DNA of 64,000 nucleotides from Effusibacillus pohliae DSM 22757 (lineage in GTDB: Bacteria; Bacillota; Bacilli; Tumebacillales; Effusibacillaceae). The DNA is taken from assembly GCF_000376225.1 (NCBI RefSeq), contig NZ_AQXL01000127.1, positions 29,260-93,259 on the forward strand, given 5' to 3'. Both the position numbers and the translations under genes were made by a program. This document shows, piece by piece, positions 17,115 to 26,444 of the stretch; within the stretch, counting starts at the first letter, position 1; each line of letters opens with the position of its first letter. The notes under the pieces are model-generated. The model searched no databases and was not told where the DNA came from. It saw nothing but the letters and a program-made list of their open reading frames with translations.

Positions 17115-17960
17115 CCGTCTATTCGGCATGCAAAATGAGGAAAACACCCCAACCAGCGTCGATATGGGCAGGCCTGATACCACTTCCGTCATCACGAATT
17201 CCGGTTTTTGGCATGCCGAAATACCGGTTTGAGGTCGCTTGTTCTGAAATCGGCATAGTCTTTTCAAATTTTGGACGATCGCTGTCAACAGCTCCTGCTC
17301 TTGCATGCAGTCCAGCCCGCGGCTCCGTGCGCGACCCAGACCATGGGAGACTTTGCTTTCGGCAAACACATGCTCGCACCGCGTCCGTAACTTTTGCAGA
17401 TGACGGTAGGAACCCTGAAGTTGAATTTGTTTGACTTTGTTTCGGATTTGGATTTCCTGAATTTTGTCCAGCCGCTTGCGTTTTTTCTCCAGATCGTTCG
17501 TTTGACGTTTCCAGGTCGGTAGATCTTCCAGTGTCAGGTTGCGAAGCGAAACCAAGGGAATAATCCCCTGCTCGAACAACGCACGCAGATACTCAGTCGT
17601 GCCGTAGGCTTTGTCGGCAGAGAGCGTACGAATCCGGATTTGCGGATGGGCAAAGCAAATCGCTGCCAGTTGCTGTACACTCGTCTCCCGCTCCGCCGTC
17701 CCAGATGCGATACTCGCTTGTCTGGACAGAATAACGCCCGATTTGACATCGACCACATCATACACCAAATACCGCAGATGCATTTCCTGACCGTTGCTCC
17801 TTTCGTGCAGGCGGTGCGGGCGGCTTTCTGTCCTCATCGGAATCAGCGATGAATTGATCGACAACATGTTTCATCAGCGTCTTAAAAACGCCGTGTTTTC
17901 GCCACAATTTCCGGGTCTTGACCAGAGGGTACGTTCCGTGCACAGCGGCGCCACCCAATC
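17100..17960 (-). pseudogene. Decayed IS1182-like transposase remnant (copy B)
   Basis: Reverse-strand transposase with the same C-terminal region as the remnant at 3.6-4.15 kb (CEHVFAESKVSHGLGRARSRGL, NLKRLC) and same orientation. It keeps the central part lost there: a near-N-terminal LSINSSLI, LRYLVYDVVDVKSG, SADKAYGTTEYLRALFEQGI and PLVSLRN. The start is missing: LVKTRKLWRKHGVFKTLMKHVVDQF lies in another frame (17758-17958) and is truncated near 17935. No intact terminal inverted repeats were identified. Confidence 0.78.
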
Positions 17961-18021
17961 ATGGACAACGGAAAAATCAAGCGCATCGTTGAGTTGGCGC
18001 AGGAAATGTTTCAAAAAATCA

Positions 18022-18051
18022 TTGAGTCGAAAAAGGACAGAATGTTATACT
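18022..18051 (+). promoter_or_regulatory. Sigma-A type promoter of pheB-thrC-thrB
   Basis: TTGAGT (18022-18027), an 18-base spacer and TATACT (18046-18051) lie about 60 bases beyond the IS remnant and 75 bases before pheB. The accessory region therefore ends just upstream of a usable housekeeping promoter. Confidence 0.6.
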
Positions 18052-18126
18052 GTCTACTATATAAAGACTGTATTCCTCCTGGAGTGAACAACGAGTCCGG
18101 ATCCGTGTCATGAAAGGGAGAGTTGC

Positions 18127-18570
18127 TTGAAAGCGCGTAGACGATTTTACCTGGTGGCCGAGGAGATCATGCCGGAAGCGATGATCAAAACGGTACAAGT
18201 GAAGGAAATGCTCGCCCGCGGGGAGTTTGAAACGGTGAACGATGCGGTTAACGTCGTCGGGTTGTCCAGGTCCGCGTTTTACAAATACAGGGATCTAGTG
18301 TTTTTGTTCGATGACGAAAAGCGGGAGCGGCTGATCACTCTGTCGCTGATTCTGGAACACCGTTCGGGGATTTTGTCGACCGTTTTAAACACGATCGCGC
18401 AAACGGGCGGCAATATTATCACGATCACACAGGGCATCCCGTTGAGCCAGGCGGCACATGTGACCACGACGATCGACATCCGCCATCTGAACGTGTCGAC
18501 GGACGAACTGACCAGGCGGCTGCAGGACTTGCAGGGCGTGCGCAAAGTGGAAATCGTCGGCTACAGTTGA
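18127..18570 (+). CDS. pheB: ACT-domain regulatory protein, PheB/UPF0735 family
   Basis: 147 residues: an N-terminal helix-turn-helix-like part (VKEMLARGEFETVNDAVNVVGLSRSAFYKYRD, quoted here only as residues 26-57 in outline) followed by a C-terminal ACT domain (SLILEHRSGILSTVLNTIA onward). ACT domains bind amino acids. The family is annotated in B. subtilis as PheB, beside pheA; here it heads thrC-thrB, suggesting a role in sensing a branched aspartate-family or aromatic amino acid. TTG 18127 is chosen because AAAGGGAG ends six bases before it. Confidence 0.87.
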   Translation: MKARRRFYLVAEEIMPEAMIKTVQVKEMLARGEFETVNDAVNVVGLSRSAFYKYRDLVFLFDDEKRERLITLSLILEHRSGILSTVLNTIAQTGGNIITITQGIPLSQAAHVTTTIDIRHLNVSTDELTRRLQDLQGVRKVEIVGYS

Positions 18571-18600
18571 TCGGCTTGAATCGGAAGGAGAGAGACCAGC

Positions 18601-19650
18601 ATGTGGAGAGGAATCATTGAAGAGTATCGGGAATTTCTGCCTGTTTCGGAGGAGACACCGGTCGTTACGCTGTTCGAGGGAAATACGCCGCTGTACCAGG
18701 CCCGCAAACTGTCGGACGCGGTGGGGGCGGAAGTCTGGTTGAAATACGAGGGGCTGAATCCGACCGGTTCGTTTAAGGACCGCGGCATGGCGATGGCGGT
18801 GACGAAAGCGAAAGAAGAAGGGGCGGAAGTGCTGATTTGTGCGTCGACCGGCAACACGTCGGCCGCGGCGGCAGCGTACGCGGCTCGAGCGGGCATGAAA
18901 GCGGTTGTGGTGATTCCGCACGGAAAGGTGGCGCTCGGCAAGCTGGCGCAAACGGTGATGTACGGGGCGGAAATCATCGAGATCGAAGGCAACTTCGACG
19001 AGGCGCTGGCGATCGTCCGGCAGATCTCGGAGACCCACCCTGTCAAATTGGTGAACTCCGTCAATCCGCAGCGGATCGAGGGGCAGAAAACGGGCGCTTT
19101 TGAAGTGTGCGATTCGTTGGGCGAAGCGCCGACCCATCTGGCGATTCCGGTCGGCAACGCCGGGAACATCACCGCTTACTGGAAAGGGTTCAACGAATAC
19201 AGGCGGCACCGCCGCTGCGGCAAGCTGCCGAAGATGCTCGGCTTTGAGGCGGCCGGGTCGGCGGCGATCGTCAAGGGCAAGGTGATTGAAAATCCGGAAA
19301 CGGTCGCAACCGCCATCCGGATCGGCAATCCGGCCAGTTGGCAGCATGCGGTGGAAGCGGCCAAGCTGTCGAAAGGCAAAATCGATCTGGTCGAGGATGA
19401 AGAGATTTTGCATGCCTATCGACTGGTTGCTGCGGAGGGCGTATTTTGTGAACCCGCCTCGGCCGCATCGGTGGCGGGCGTGTTGAAGCTGGCAAAATCG
19501 GGTTATTTTTCCGAGAACGACCGGATCGTTTGCGTGTTGACCGGCAACGGTTTGAAAGACCCGGATTCTGCGATGAAATACGGCATTTCGATTGAACCGA
19601 AGGTCGTGCCTGCCAGCCAAGAGGCGGTTGTCCGATCGATCTTCGGGTAG
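18601..19650 (+). CDS. thrC: Threonine synthase
   Basis: Converts O-phosphohomoserine to threonine with PLP. 349 residues, the length of the short Bacillus-type enzyme (about 352). The PLP-binding lysine is Lys59 in [10 protein letters not shown], with [19 protein letters not shown] and the phosphate loop PVGNAGN. A good ribosome binding site (GGAAGGAGAG) precedes ATG 18601. It is followed after 11 bases by thrB, forming the last two steps of threonine synthesis; homoserine dehydrogenase is not in the window. Confidence 0.95.
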   Translation: MWRGIIEEYREFLPVSEETPVVTLFEGNTPLYQARKLSDAVGAEVWLKYEGLNPTGSFKDRGMAMAVTKAKEEGAEVLICASTGNTSAAAAAYAARAGMKAVVVIPHGKVALGKLAQTVMYGAEIIEIEGNFDEALAIVRQISETHPVKLVNSVNPQRIEGQKTGAFEVCDSLGEAPTHLAIPVGNAGNITAYWKGFNEYRRHRRCGKLPKMLGFEAAGSAAIVKGKVIENPETVATAIRIGNPASWQHAVEAAKLSKGKIDLVEDEEILHAYRLVAAEGVFCEPASAASVAGVLKLAKSGYFSENDRIVCVLTGNGLKDPDSAMKYGISIEPKVVPASQEAVVRSIFG

Positions 19651-19661
19651 GAGGAAGCCGC

Positions 19662-20585
19662 ATGGGAGTTCGTGTGCGCGTTCCGGCGACAACTGCCAAT
19701 TTGGGTCCCGGATTTGACACATTTGGCATGGCGTTATCGCTTTACAATACAGTGGAAGCCGCCTGGTCGAGCGGCGGTCTGCAAATCGAAGTGACCGGCG
19801 ATGGCGCACAGCTTGTGCCGGTCGATGAAACGAATGCAGTGTACCAGGCGATGCGATCGGTGTTTGAGCTGGCCGGGCAGGCGAGCCTGCTGGACGAGCG
19901 GGGGCTCAGCATCCGGATTCACAACGAGGTACCCGTCACGCGCGGCATGGGAAGCTCGGCGACGGCGATCGTCGGCGGCTTGTGGGTTGCCAACGAACTG
20001 CTTGGACAGCCGCTTTCCAAGGGAAAATTGCTGCAACTGGCGGTCGAGTTGGAAGGGCATCCCGACAATGTGGCGCCGGCGATTTTTGGAGGCATCGTCG
20101 CGGCTGGGATGGTTGGCGGAAAAGTGTACGTGAAGCGATTTTCGCCGCTGGCCGGCATGCAGTGCGTGGTTGCGGTGCCCGAGTTTCAGCTTGCCACCCG
20201 TACCAGCCGCAAGGCGCTGCCGCCTGCGGTTCCTCATGCAGATGCAGTGAGCAACGTTAATCGGGCGAGTCTAATGGTCGCCGCGCTGGTGGACGGCGAT
20301 TTGGAGCTGTTTTGTGAACTGATGGAAGACCGGCTGCATGAACCGTACCGGATGCCGCTCATTCCCGGCATGAAGGAAGCGATCGCCCGTGCCAAGAAGG
20401 CCGGTGCGCTGGCGGCTGTGCTTTCCGGTTCCGGCCCCGCCCTGATCGCTTTCTGCCGAGGCGAAGGGGCCGATGTAGGGGCTGCTTTGCAGTCGGGATT
20501 TCGTTCGGAAGGGATCGATTCGAACATTTTATATCTGCAACCGGCCGAGCGCGGGGTGGAAATTTTTCATTCAATTCCCAAATAA
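19662..20585 (+). CDS. thrB: Homoserine kinase
   Basis: Phosphorylates homoserine for threonine synthase. 307 residues, GHMP kinase fold: N-terminal VRVPATTANLGPGFD, the glycine/serine ATP loop VTRGMGSSATAIVGG near 90-105, and the C-terminal LSGSGPALIAF. Ribosome binding site GTAGGAGG before ATG 19662. It probably is co-transcribed with pheB and thrC. Typical length is about 300-310. Confidence 0.95.
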   Translation: MGVRVRVPATTANLGPGFDTFGMALSLYNTVEAAWSSGGLQIEVTGDGAQLVPVDETNAVYQAMRSVFELAGQASLLDERGLSIRIHNEVPVTRGMGSSATAIVGGLWVANELLGQPLSKGKLLQLAVELEGHPDNVAPAIFGGIVAAGMVGGKVYVKRFSPLAGMQCVVAVPEFQLATRTSRKALPPAVPHADAVSNVNRASLMVAALVDGDLELFCELMEDRLHEPYRMPLIPGMKEAIARAKKAGALAAVLSGSGPALIAFCRGEGADVGAALQSGFRSEGIDSNILYLQPAERGVEIFHSIPK

Positions 20586-20589
20586 TTCC

Positions 20590-20650
20590 TTGCCCGCTGT
20601 GCATCCTTTGATCTGGCAAAATACCGCGGATTCATCCGGCAAGCGGGCAA
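20590..20650 (+). other. Nine-base-pair inverted repeat after thrB
   Basis: TTGCCCGCT (20590-20598) is perfectly complementary to AGCGGGCAA (20642-20650), with a 43-base loop containing a smaller GC-rich hairpin. No U-tract follows, so it is not a standard terminator. The remaining space to the convergent yqhG end (20842) holds no gene I can support. Confidence 0.35.
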
Positions 20651-20841
20651 ACTGCAGGCGACGGACAAGCGATTGTTGGAGGACCCCTGTACCGATGCTG
20701 GCGGCCGACCAGGCAGGAACGTATCTGTATGCGGGTCCAGGCATGCATCTGTATCAACCGACAGCGGATTGCAACCGGTGGACGGCAATACACCGAATTT
20801 TTGCAAATCGAGGATGTGTTCTCCGCCGCCAGGTACCCGGT

Positions 20842-21687
20842 TTATGTACGGACGGGAGCGGCGGTGAACTGGGTAGGGTCCAGGTAAAGCAGCGCAAAGT
20901 GCAGCGGCTGCACCTGGATCCGCGGCTGGCATCGCCATTTCAGTTCGGCGACCCTTAATTCCCGCTCGGCCGAATACAGGTCCATTTTCTCCTCGTTTTC
21001 CAGAATGAGCGATTCATAGTAGGTTTCCAGCTGATTGATCTCCTGCGCCAATTGCTCTTTTGCCAGTTCCGCCCAGGTGTGGTCGCTGTTCCGGATTTCC
21101 TCAAGGATCGTGTTTTTGATCCGCTGCCAGCCGGTTTGCAGGGATGCAACGAGCAAACCGGTTTGCTTGAGCTGTTCCCGGTAATGTTCCGGCAGTTGGC
21201 ACGACATCGGCAGGTCGCGGACCGCTTCGTACAGATCGGGGATCACTTGGTTATTTCGCAGGTTGACGCCGAAGGAGCGGAGTTCATCCCGGCGCCGGTC
21301 GGCCAGATAGGAGATCTTGACATTTGTCAATAAAAACGGGACGCGCCGATTGGAGGGGGTTGCCGTTTGGTACTGGCAGACGAATTGGCCGCGGCGGGCG
21401 GCCGATTGAAAAATTTTTTCCAGCCGGTAGCTGCCCAGTGCGACCAGCTCGGTTCGCTCGACGCCGGCGATCTCCGTCTCCGAATCGAACACAAGGTTCA
21501 GCACGGTCGGAGGTACATCTTGCCCGATCGCTTCCACCCACATCCAATAATACGGGCGATCCATCAGTTCCTTGTCGATCTCGCGCGGCAGTTCCACTTG
21601 CAGAAAACCCGGTTCGTCCCGCAAAATCGGACAACCTGTGGCCTGAAAATAGCGTCTGCAATAGTGCTGGATCTGCGTCTTATCCAT
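20842..21687 (-). CDS. yqhG: YqhG family protein of unknown function
   Basis: 281 residues from ATG 21687 (an upstream ATG at 21711 is in frame but its purine-rich codons look like the ribosome binding region). No signal peptide; the C-terminal third is helical and probably coiled (QLAQEINQLETYYESLILEN). The family is conserved beside the SNF2 helicase yqhH and gcvT in Bacilli, as here. Function is unknown; the fixed pairing suggests it works with the helicase. It is 40 bases downstream of yqhH in the same direction. Confidence 0.8.
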   Translation of the reverse strand: MDKTQIQHYCRRYFQATGCPILRDEPGFLQVELPREIDKELMDRPYYWMWVEAIGQDVPPTVLNLVFDSETEIAGVERTELVALGSYRLEKIFQSAARRGQFVCQYQTATPSNRRVPFLLTNVKISYLADRRRDELRSFGVNLRNNQVIPDLYEAVRDLPMSCQLPEHYREQLKQTGLLVASLQTGWQRIKNTILEEIRNSDHTWAELAKEQLAQEINQLETYYESLILENEEKMDLYSAERELRVAELKWRCQPRIQVQPLHFALLYLDPTQFTAAPVRT

Positions 21688-21727
21688 TCCCCTTTCCCCC
21701 TCACGCAGCATTGCACCAATCGGCTTG

Positions 21728-23467
21728 TCACGTTTTCGCGTAGTCTGTGAAGGTCTCTTTCAGGATTTCCTGTTTGACTTGTTCCATCCGGTCCCCCAGC
21801 TCGTTGAAACGGGCGGCAAACTCCTCTGTCGAGTTCGATTCGGCAAACCAATCCATGATATCGTTCTCAAAATTCTTGCTCAGTTTCATCCTGCCGATGA
21901 TCATGTCCAGTTCGCCGATCACCATCTCGAACATGCGGATCTTTTCCTGCAGCAAATCGACGATATGCTCTTCGATCGTGCCGCGGGTGGCCAGGTTGTA
22001 GATAAACACGTCCCGTTCCTGCCCCAGACGGTGCACGCGGCCGATCCGCTGTTCGATCCGCATCGGGTTCCATGGGAGGTCGAAATTGATCACCTGGTTG
22101 CAAAACTGCAGGTTGATCCCCTCGCCGCCCGCTTCTGTTGCGACCAATACCTGCGCCCGTTTTTCGAACAGGTCCTGCATCCAGTCTTTTTTGCTGCGCT
22201 TGAATCCGCCGCGGAAGGGGATCGCGCGGATACCGGCCTGCTGCAGCATGTACATCAGATAGTCCTGGCTCGCCCGGTATTCGGTGAAGACGATCACTTT
22301 GTCGTTGCATGCCTCGATGATCTCGATCACCTTTTGGCCTTTCGTGTATTCGTCAAGCGGAATCGCACCGCACATCTCACGCAGCTGGCCGATCCTCGCT
22401 TTCAATGCGGCGGGCATTTTCGGATCCTGGTGCATTCGTTCCAGCGTCGGCAAGGCAGCGTAAGGTGTCGAGCAGATCTCCCGCTGCAAGGTGATCAGCG
22501 GCAGCACGTTTCCTTTTTCGGAGCGGCGTTTCAAATATTCTTCCTTGACGAACGACGACACCGCTTCGTACAATTCCCGCTCCTGCGGTGACAGATCCAG
22601 CGGGATCGACGTCACCTTGCGTTCGGTAAAAAAGACGCCGCCTTCACTCCGCTTGTTGCGAATCATCACTTGGGACAATGCGCTTTTCAGTTCGGCCGGA
22701 TTTTTCGGCTTCCGCTTTTCTTCCATAAACGCGGCGGAAAACTGCTGGGCGCTGCCCAATTGGCCGGGTTTCAAAAGTGTGATCAGGTTGTACAGTTCCT
22801 GCATATCATTTTGAATCGGGGTGGCGGTCAGCAGCAGCATGTATTTTTTCCGGAGCCGGTTGATCAGTTCCCAGTTTTTCGTCTTGCGGTTTTTCAGTTT
22901 GTGCGCCTCGTCGACGATCACCAGATCCCAATCCTGCTCAAGGACGATCGTCCGGTGCGGCTCGCGTTTGGTGGTGTCGATCGAAGCGACGACGATGTCA
23001 TAGGTCGTCCATGACCATTCGTTGCGCTGGGCGAACGCTTTGATCGCAAATTTTTCATTCAATTCCCGCGTCCACTGCAAAACAAGCGACGCGGGGACGA
23101 GGACCAGCGTTTTTTTGACAAGTCCGCGCATGATATATTCTTTCAGGATCAGGCCGGCTTCGATCGTCTTCCCGAGCCCGACTTCGTCGGCAAGAATCGC
23201 CCGGCCGTGCAGTTCGTTCAACACCCGTCTGGCTGTCTCAATCTGATGCGGATACGGGATGATGGAGGGCAGATGCTGCAAGCAAAGCAGCTGGTCGAAC
23301 GTCGGAACGACCTTTGTCTCCTCCGCTTCCCATATGAGCTGAAACAGGGTCCAGTCATCCCACTGCCCATTTTGCACCCGCTCCAAAAACTGCCCGAACA
23401 GCGTCTCGTCAATCGAGCATTCGGGTGCACCAGACATTTGATCGTTTTGCAAAGAATCTGGTTTCAT
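21728..23467 (-). CDS. yqhH: SNF2-family DEAD/DEAH-box helicase YqhH
   Basis: 579 residues. The Swi2/Snf2 motor has motif I ADEVGLGKTIEAGLIL, motif II VDEAHKLKN (DEAH), motif III LLLTATPIQND, and in the second lobe EYRASQDYLMYML, TEAGGEGINLQFCN and motif VI RIEQRIGRVHRLGQ. It is an ATP-driven DNA or nucleoprotein translocase without a nuclease or zinc-finger extension. It diverges from the gcvT operon; ATG 23467 is preceded by AAGAGGTG. Confidence 0.9.
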   Translation of the reverse strand: MKPDSLQNDQMSGAPECSIDETLFGQFLERVQNGQWDDWTLFQLIWEAEETKVVPTFDQLLCLQHLPSIIPYPHQIETARRVLNELHGRAILADEVGLGKTIEAGLILKEYIMRGLVKKTLVLVPASLVLQWTRELNEKFAIKAFAQRNEWSWTTYDIVVASIDTTKREPHRTIVLEQDWDLVIVDEAHKLKNRKTKNWELINRLRKKYMLLLTATPIQNDMQELYNLITLLKPGQLGSAQQFSAAFMEEKRKPKNPAELKSALSQVMIRNKRSEGGVFFTERKVTSIPLDLSPQERELYEAVSSFVKEEYLKRRSEKGNVLPLITLQREICSTPYAALPTLERMHQDPKMPAALKARIGQLREMCGAIPLDEYTKGQKVIEIIEACNDKVIVFTEYRASQDYLMYMLQQAGIRAIPFRGGFKRSKKDWMQDLFEKRAQVLVATEAGGEGINLQFCNQVINFDLPWNPMRIEQRIGRVHRLGQERDVFIYNLATRGTIEEHIVDLLQEKIRMFEMVIGELDMIIGRMKLSKNFENDIMDWFAESNSTEEFAARFNELGDRMEQVKQEILKETFTDYAKT

Positions 23468-23481
23468 GGGCTCACCTCTTG

Positions 23482-23490
23482 TGGTATAAT
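23482..23490 (+). promoter_or_regulatory. Extended -10 promoter of the glycine cleavage operon
   Basis: TGGTATAAT is an ideal extended -10 element just upstream of the glycine riboswitch. No good -35 is present at 17-18 bases, which is tolerated with an extended -10. It overlaps the upstream region of the divergent yqhH. Confidence 0.6.
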
Positions 23491-23540
23491 CAAGGTGCTG
23501 AAATAGATTGTGTCAAAATTGGAATTTTATACGCGGCGGA

Positions 23541-23764
23541 TGACTGTTACGGGAGAGAACGATCGATCGTCGCCGAAGGAGCAAGTGGAGATGGCCCGGA
23601 TGTCCACGAATCTCTCAGGCAGAAGTACCGTAAACAGGACGCGACTCTGGAGAGAGCTGTGCAAACGGCCACCAAAGGGGCAACTTCCCGCGGCGGGAAG
23701 GGAACTCTCAGGTAGCGAGGACAGAGACACGAAGGGATTTTTCCCGCTCGTGTCTCTTTTTATT
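23541..23764 (+). promoter_or_regulatory. Tandem glycine riboswitch with terminator platform
   Basis: Two consecutive gcvT-motif aptamers. Aptamer 1 (about 23541-23640) has GGGAGAG, CGCCGAAGGAGCAA and ATCTCTCAGGCA. Aptamer 2 (about 23641-23727) has TGGAGAGAG, CACCAAAGGGGCAA and ACTCTCAGGTA followed by GGACAGAG. The expression platform is a terminator: AGAGACACGA (23723-23732) pairs with TCGTGTCTCT (23748-23757) before a T-run to about 23763. Known tandem switches of this type bind glycine, disrupt the terminator and turn on gcvT, so excess glycine induces its own breakdown. Confidence 0.95.
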
Positions 23765-23837
23765 TCTCTCAAATCGGGAACTTTATACTAAGCGGGAATC
23801 GGAATGCGCTTGCGGAACATGTTGAGGAGGGGTATGG

Positions 23838-24935
23838 ATGGCAGACCTGAAACGAACGCCGCTGTTTCCCTTGTATGCGGAATACGGCGGGAAAACGATC
23901 GATTTCGGCGGATGGGAACTGCCCGTGCAATTCTCCAGCATTCTGGAGGAGCATGAGGCGGTTCGCACGCGTGCCGGCTTGTTCGATGTGTCGCACATGG
24001 GCGAAATCGAAGTGAAAGGACCGGACGCGTTGGCCAACATCCAGCGCTGGATCACCAATGACGCTTCCAGGCTGGAGGTCGGCCAGGCGATGTATTCGCC
24101 GATGTGTTACCCGGACGGGGGATGCGTCGACGACCTGCTTGTCTACCGGCTGGACAACGACCGCTACTGGCTGGTGGTGAACGCGGCCAACATCGACAAG
24201 GACTACGAGTGGGTAAAACAACACGCTGCCGGTGACGTGGAAATCACCAACCTGTCGCCCAACATCGCCCAGTTGGCGCTGCAAGGCCCGCTGGCGGAAC
24301 CAGTGCTGCAGAAGCTGACCGATTACGACCTGCCGACCATCAAACACTACCGGTTTGCGCAAAATGTCAATGTGGCAGGTGTTCCGTGCCTTGTGTCGCG
24401 AACCGGCTATACGGGGGAAGATGGGTTCGAGATTTATATGGATGACGGGCAGGCACCCAAACTCTGGCAGGCGATTCTGGAAGCCGGCAGGGAAGAAGGC
24501 GTGGTGGCCGCCGGACTGGGAGCCCGCGACACGCTGCGGTTTGAAGCGAAACTGCCGCTGTACGGGCAGGAACTGAGCCCGTCGATTTCACCGATCGAGG
24601 CGGGGCTCGGCATGTTTGTCAAGCTGGACAAGGGCGATTTCATCGGCCGCGAGGCATTGGCCAAGCAGAAGGAAGAAGGCCCGCGGCGCAAGCTGGTCGG
24701 GTTTGCGATGATCGGGCGGGGCATCCCCCGCAGCCACTACGAAGTGCAGGTGGACGGCCGCAAAATCGGTGAGGTGACAACTGGCACGTTTGGCCCGACC
24801 GTCAAGAAGAACATCGGGCTGGCGTTGATCGAAGCCGACTATGCAAAAATCGGCCAGGAGCTTGACGTCATCATCCGCAACAAACCGGTCAAAGGGGTAA
24901 TTGTGAAGACTCCATTTTACAAACGGCAAAAGTAG
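23838..24935 (+). CDS. gcvT: Glycine cleavage system T protein (aminomethyltransferase)
   Basis: Transfers the methylene group from the aminomethyl-lipoyl H protein to tetrahydrofolate, releasing ammonia. 365 residues, normal length. N-terminal [24 protein letters not shown], folate-binding [26 protein letters not shown] and the late [12 protein letters not shown] are all present. First gene of the operon under the glycine riboswitch. Ribosome binding site GAGGAGGGG before ATG 23838. The H protein gene is not in the window. Confidence 0.96.
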   Translation: MADLKRTPLFPLYAEYGGKTIDFGGWELPVQFSSILEEHEAVRTRAGLFDVSHMGEIEVKGPDALANIQRWITNDASRLEVGQAMYSPMCYPDGGCVDDLLVYRLDNDRYWLVVNAANIDKDYEWVKQHAAGDVEITNLSPNIAQLALQGPLAEPVLQKLTDYDLPTIKHYRFAQNVNVAGVPCLVSRTGYTGEDGFEIYMDDGQAPKLWQAILEAGREEGVVAAGLGARDTLRFEAKLPLYGQELSPSISPIEAGLGMFVKLDKGDFIGREALAKQKEEGPRRKLVGFAMIGRGIPRSHYEVQVDGRKIGEVTTGTFGPTVKKNIGLALIEADYAKIGQELDVIIRNKPVKGVIVKTPFYKRQK

Positions 24936-25094
24936 CAAGGAATCTCACGCCCGGGCACAGCGACACCGTTTTGACTGTCCGTTCCGCGCGGGGCGTGTGC
25001 CATCTGCGTCCGAATCGTGCCATCCGTTTTCCGGGCGGAGCGTGCGGCGGACCCACCAGGATCTGATCACTACAACAGTGCAGGAGGCGAGATT

Positions 25095-26444
25095 TTGAAA
25101 CAGCACAGCTATATCCCCAATACCGAAGCGGATCGCAAAGCGATGCTCGATTCGCTGGGGCTCAACGATGTGGAGGAACTGTTCGCAGACATTCCGGAAT
25201 CGGTCCGTCTGAAGCGGGACCTCAACCTGCCGGCGGCCTGGTCGGAAATTGAACTCAACCGCAATCTGGCTGCGATGGCGGGCAAAAACGCCAATCTCGA
25301 GGAGTACATTTGCTTCTTGGGGGCGGGCGCTTATCAGCATTACATTCCTTCGGTGGTCGATGCGATCATCAGCCGTTCCGAGTTTTATACGGCGTATACG
25401 CCTTATCAGCCGGAAATTTCGCAGGGGATTTTGCAGGCGATTTTTGAATACCAGACGATGGTGTGCGAACTGACCGGCATGGATGTATCGAACGCGTCGA
25501 TGTACGACGGCCCGAGCGCGATGGCGGAAGCTGGCATCATGGCGTGCGCCGCAACCCGTCGTTCGAAGCTGTTGGTGTCGCGGGCGGTGCATCCGGAATA
25601 CCGGCAAGTCGTGAAAACATACGCATCCGGCCAGAACATCGAAGTCGAGGAGATTGCGATTGAAAACGGGCTGACCAGTCTGCAGGATCTCGAGGCAAAA
25701 TTGGGCGACAACATCGCCGGCGTGCTGGTGCAATATCCCAACTTCTTCGGCTCGATCGAAGACCTCAAAGCGATCTCGGAGCGGGTTCACCAGCACAAAG
25801 CGCTGTTGATCACCGCAGTCAATCCGATCGCGATGGGCATTCTGGAAGCGCCAGGGACGTTTGGCGCGGACATCGTCGTCGCGGAAGGGCAATCGCTGGG
25901 GAACCCGGTAGCGTTTGGCGGTCCGTATCTCGGCATGCTGGCGACCACCAAAGATTTGGTGCGGCGTCTGCCTGGCCGCGTTGTAGGGCAAACGAAGGAT
26001 CTGGACGGCCGCCGCGCCTATGTGTTGACGTTGCAAGCGCGAGAGCAGCACATCCGCCGGGAAAAGGCCAGCTCGAACATCTGCTCCAACCAGGCATTGA
26101 ATGCGTTGGCTGCGACCGTGTACCTCAGCTATATGGGGAAGCAGGGGCTGCAGGAAGTGGCCCGGCTGAACTTGCAAAAAGCGCACTATGCCTACAGGAA
26201 ACTAATCGGCATCAATGGAATCAAGCCGATTTTCACAGCGCCTTTCTTTAACGAGTTTGCTGTCAAGTTGAACGGCAATCCGGCAGAAATCAACCGGAAA
26301 CTGCTCGAGGCGAAGATCATCGGCGGCTATGATTTGGCACGCGCCTATCCGGAATACGAAGGCGGCATGCTGTTAGCCGTCACCGAACTGCGCACGAAAG
26401 AGGAAATCGATCTGTTGGCGGAGCGATTGGAGGCGATCGTATGA
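25095..26444 (+). CDS. gcvPA: Glycine dehydrogenase (decarboxylating) subunit 1
   Basis: N-terminal half of the split P protein, which decarboxylates glycine on PLP and loads the aminomethyl group on the H-protein lipoyl arm. 449 residues from TTG 25095, chosen because GGAGG lies seven bases upstream and the product then matches the family start ([17 protein letters not shown]) and length (about 448). The 159 bases between gcvT and this gene carry no obvious terminator. It overlaps gcvPB by four bases (ATGA). Confidence 0.95.
   Translation: MKQHSYIPNTEADRKAMLDSLGLNDVEELFADIPESVRLKRDLNLPAAWSEIELNRNLAAMAGKNANLEEYICFLGAGAYQHYIPSVVDAIISRSEFYTAYTPYQPEISQGILQAIFEYQTMVCELTGMDVSNASMYDGPSAMAEAGIMACAATRRSKLLVSRAVHPEYRQVVKTYASGQNIEVEEIAIENGLTSLQDLEAKLGDNIAGVLVQYPNFFGSIEDLKAISERVHQHKALLITAVNPIAMGILEAPGTFGADIVVAEGQSLGNPVAFGGPYLGMLATTKDLVRRLPGRVVGQTKDLDGRRAYVLTLQAREQHIRREKASSNICSNQALNALAATVYLSYMGKQGLQEVARLNLQKAHYAYRKLIGINGIKPIFTAPFFNEFAVKLNGNPAEINRKLLEAKIIGGYDLARAYPEYEGGMLLAVTELRTKEEIDLLAERLEAIV

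Noticed and set aside
3595..17960. Intact composite transposon
   Set aside because: Both bracketing transposases are broken, differ at many positions, and no terminal inverted repeats or target duplications were found.
20590..20958. Open frames between thrB and yqhG on both strands
   Set aside because: They run into the convergent yqhG gene, lack ribosome binding sites and show no family features; the hairpin reported there is better supported.
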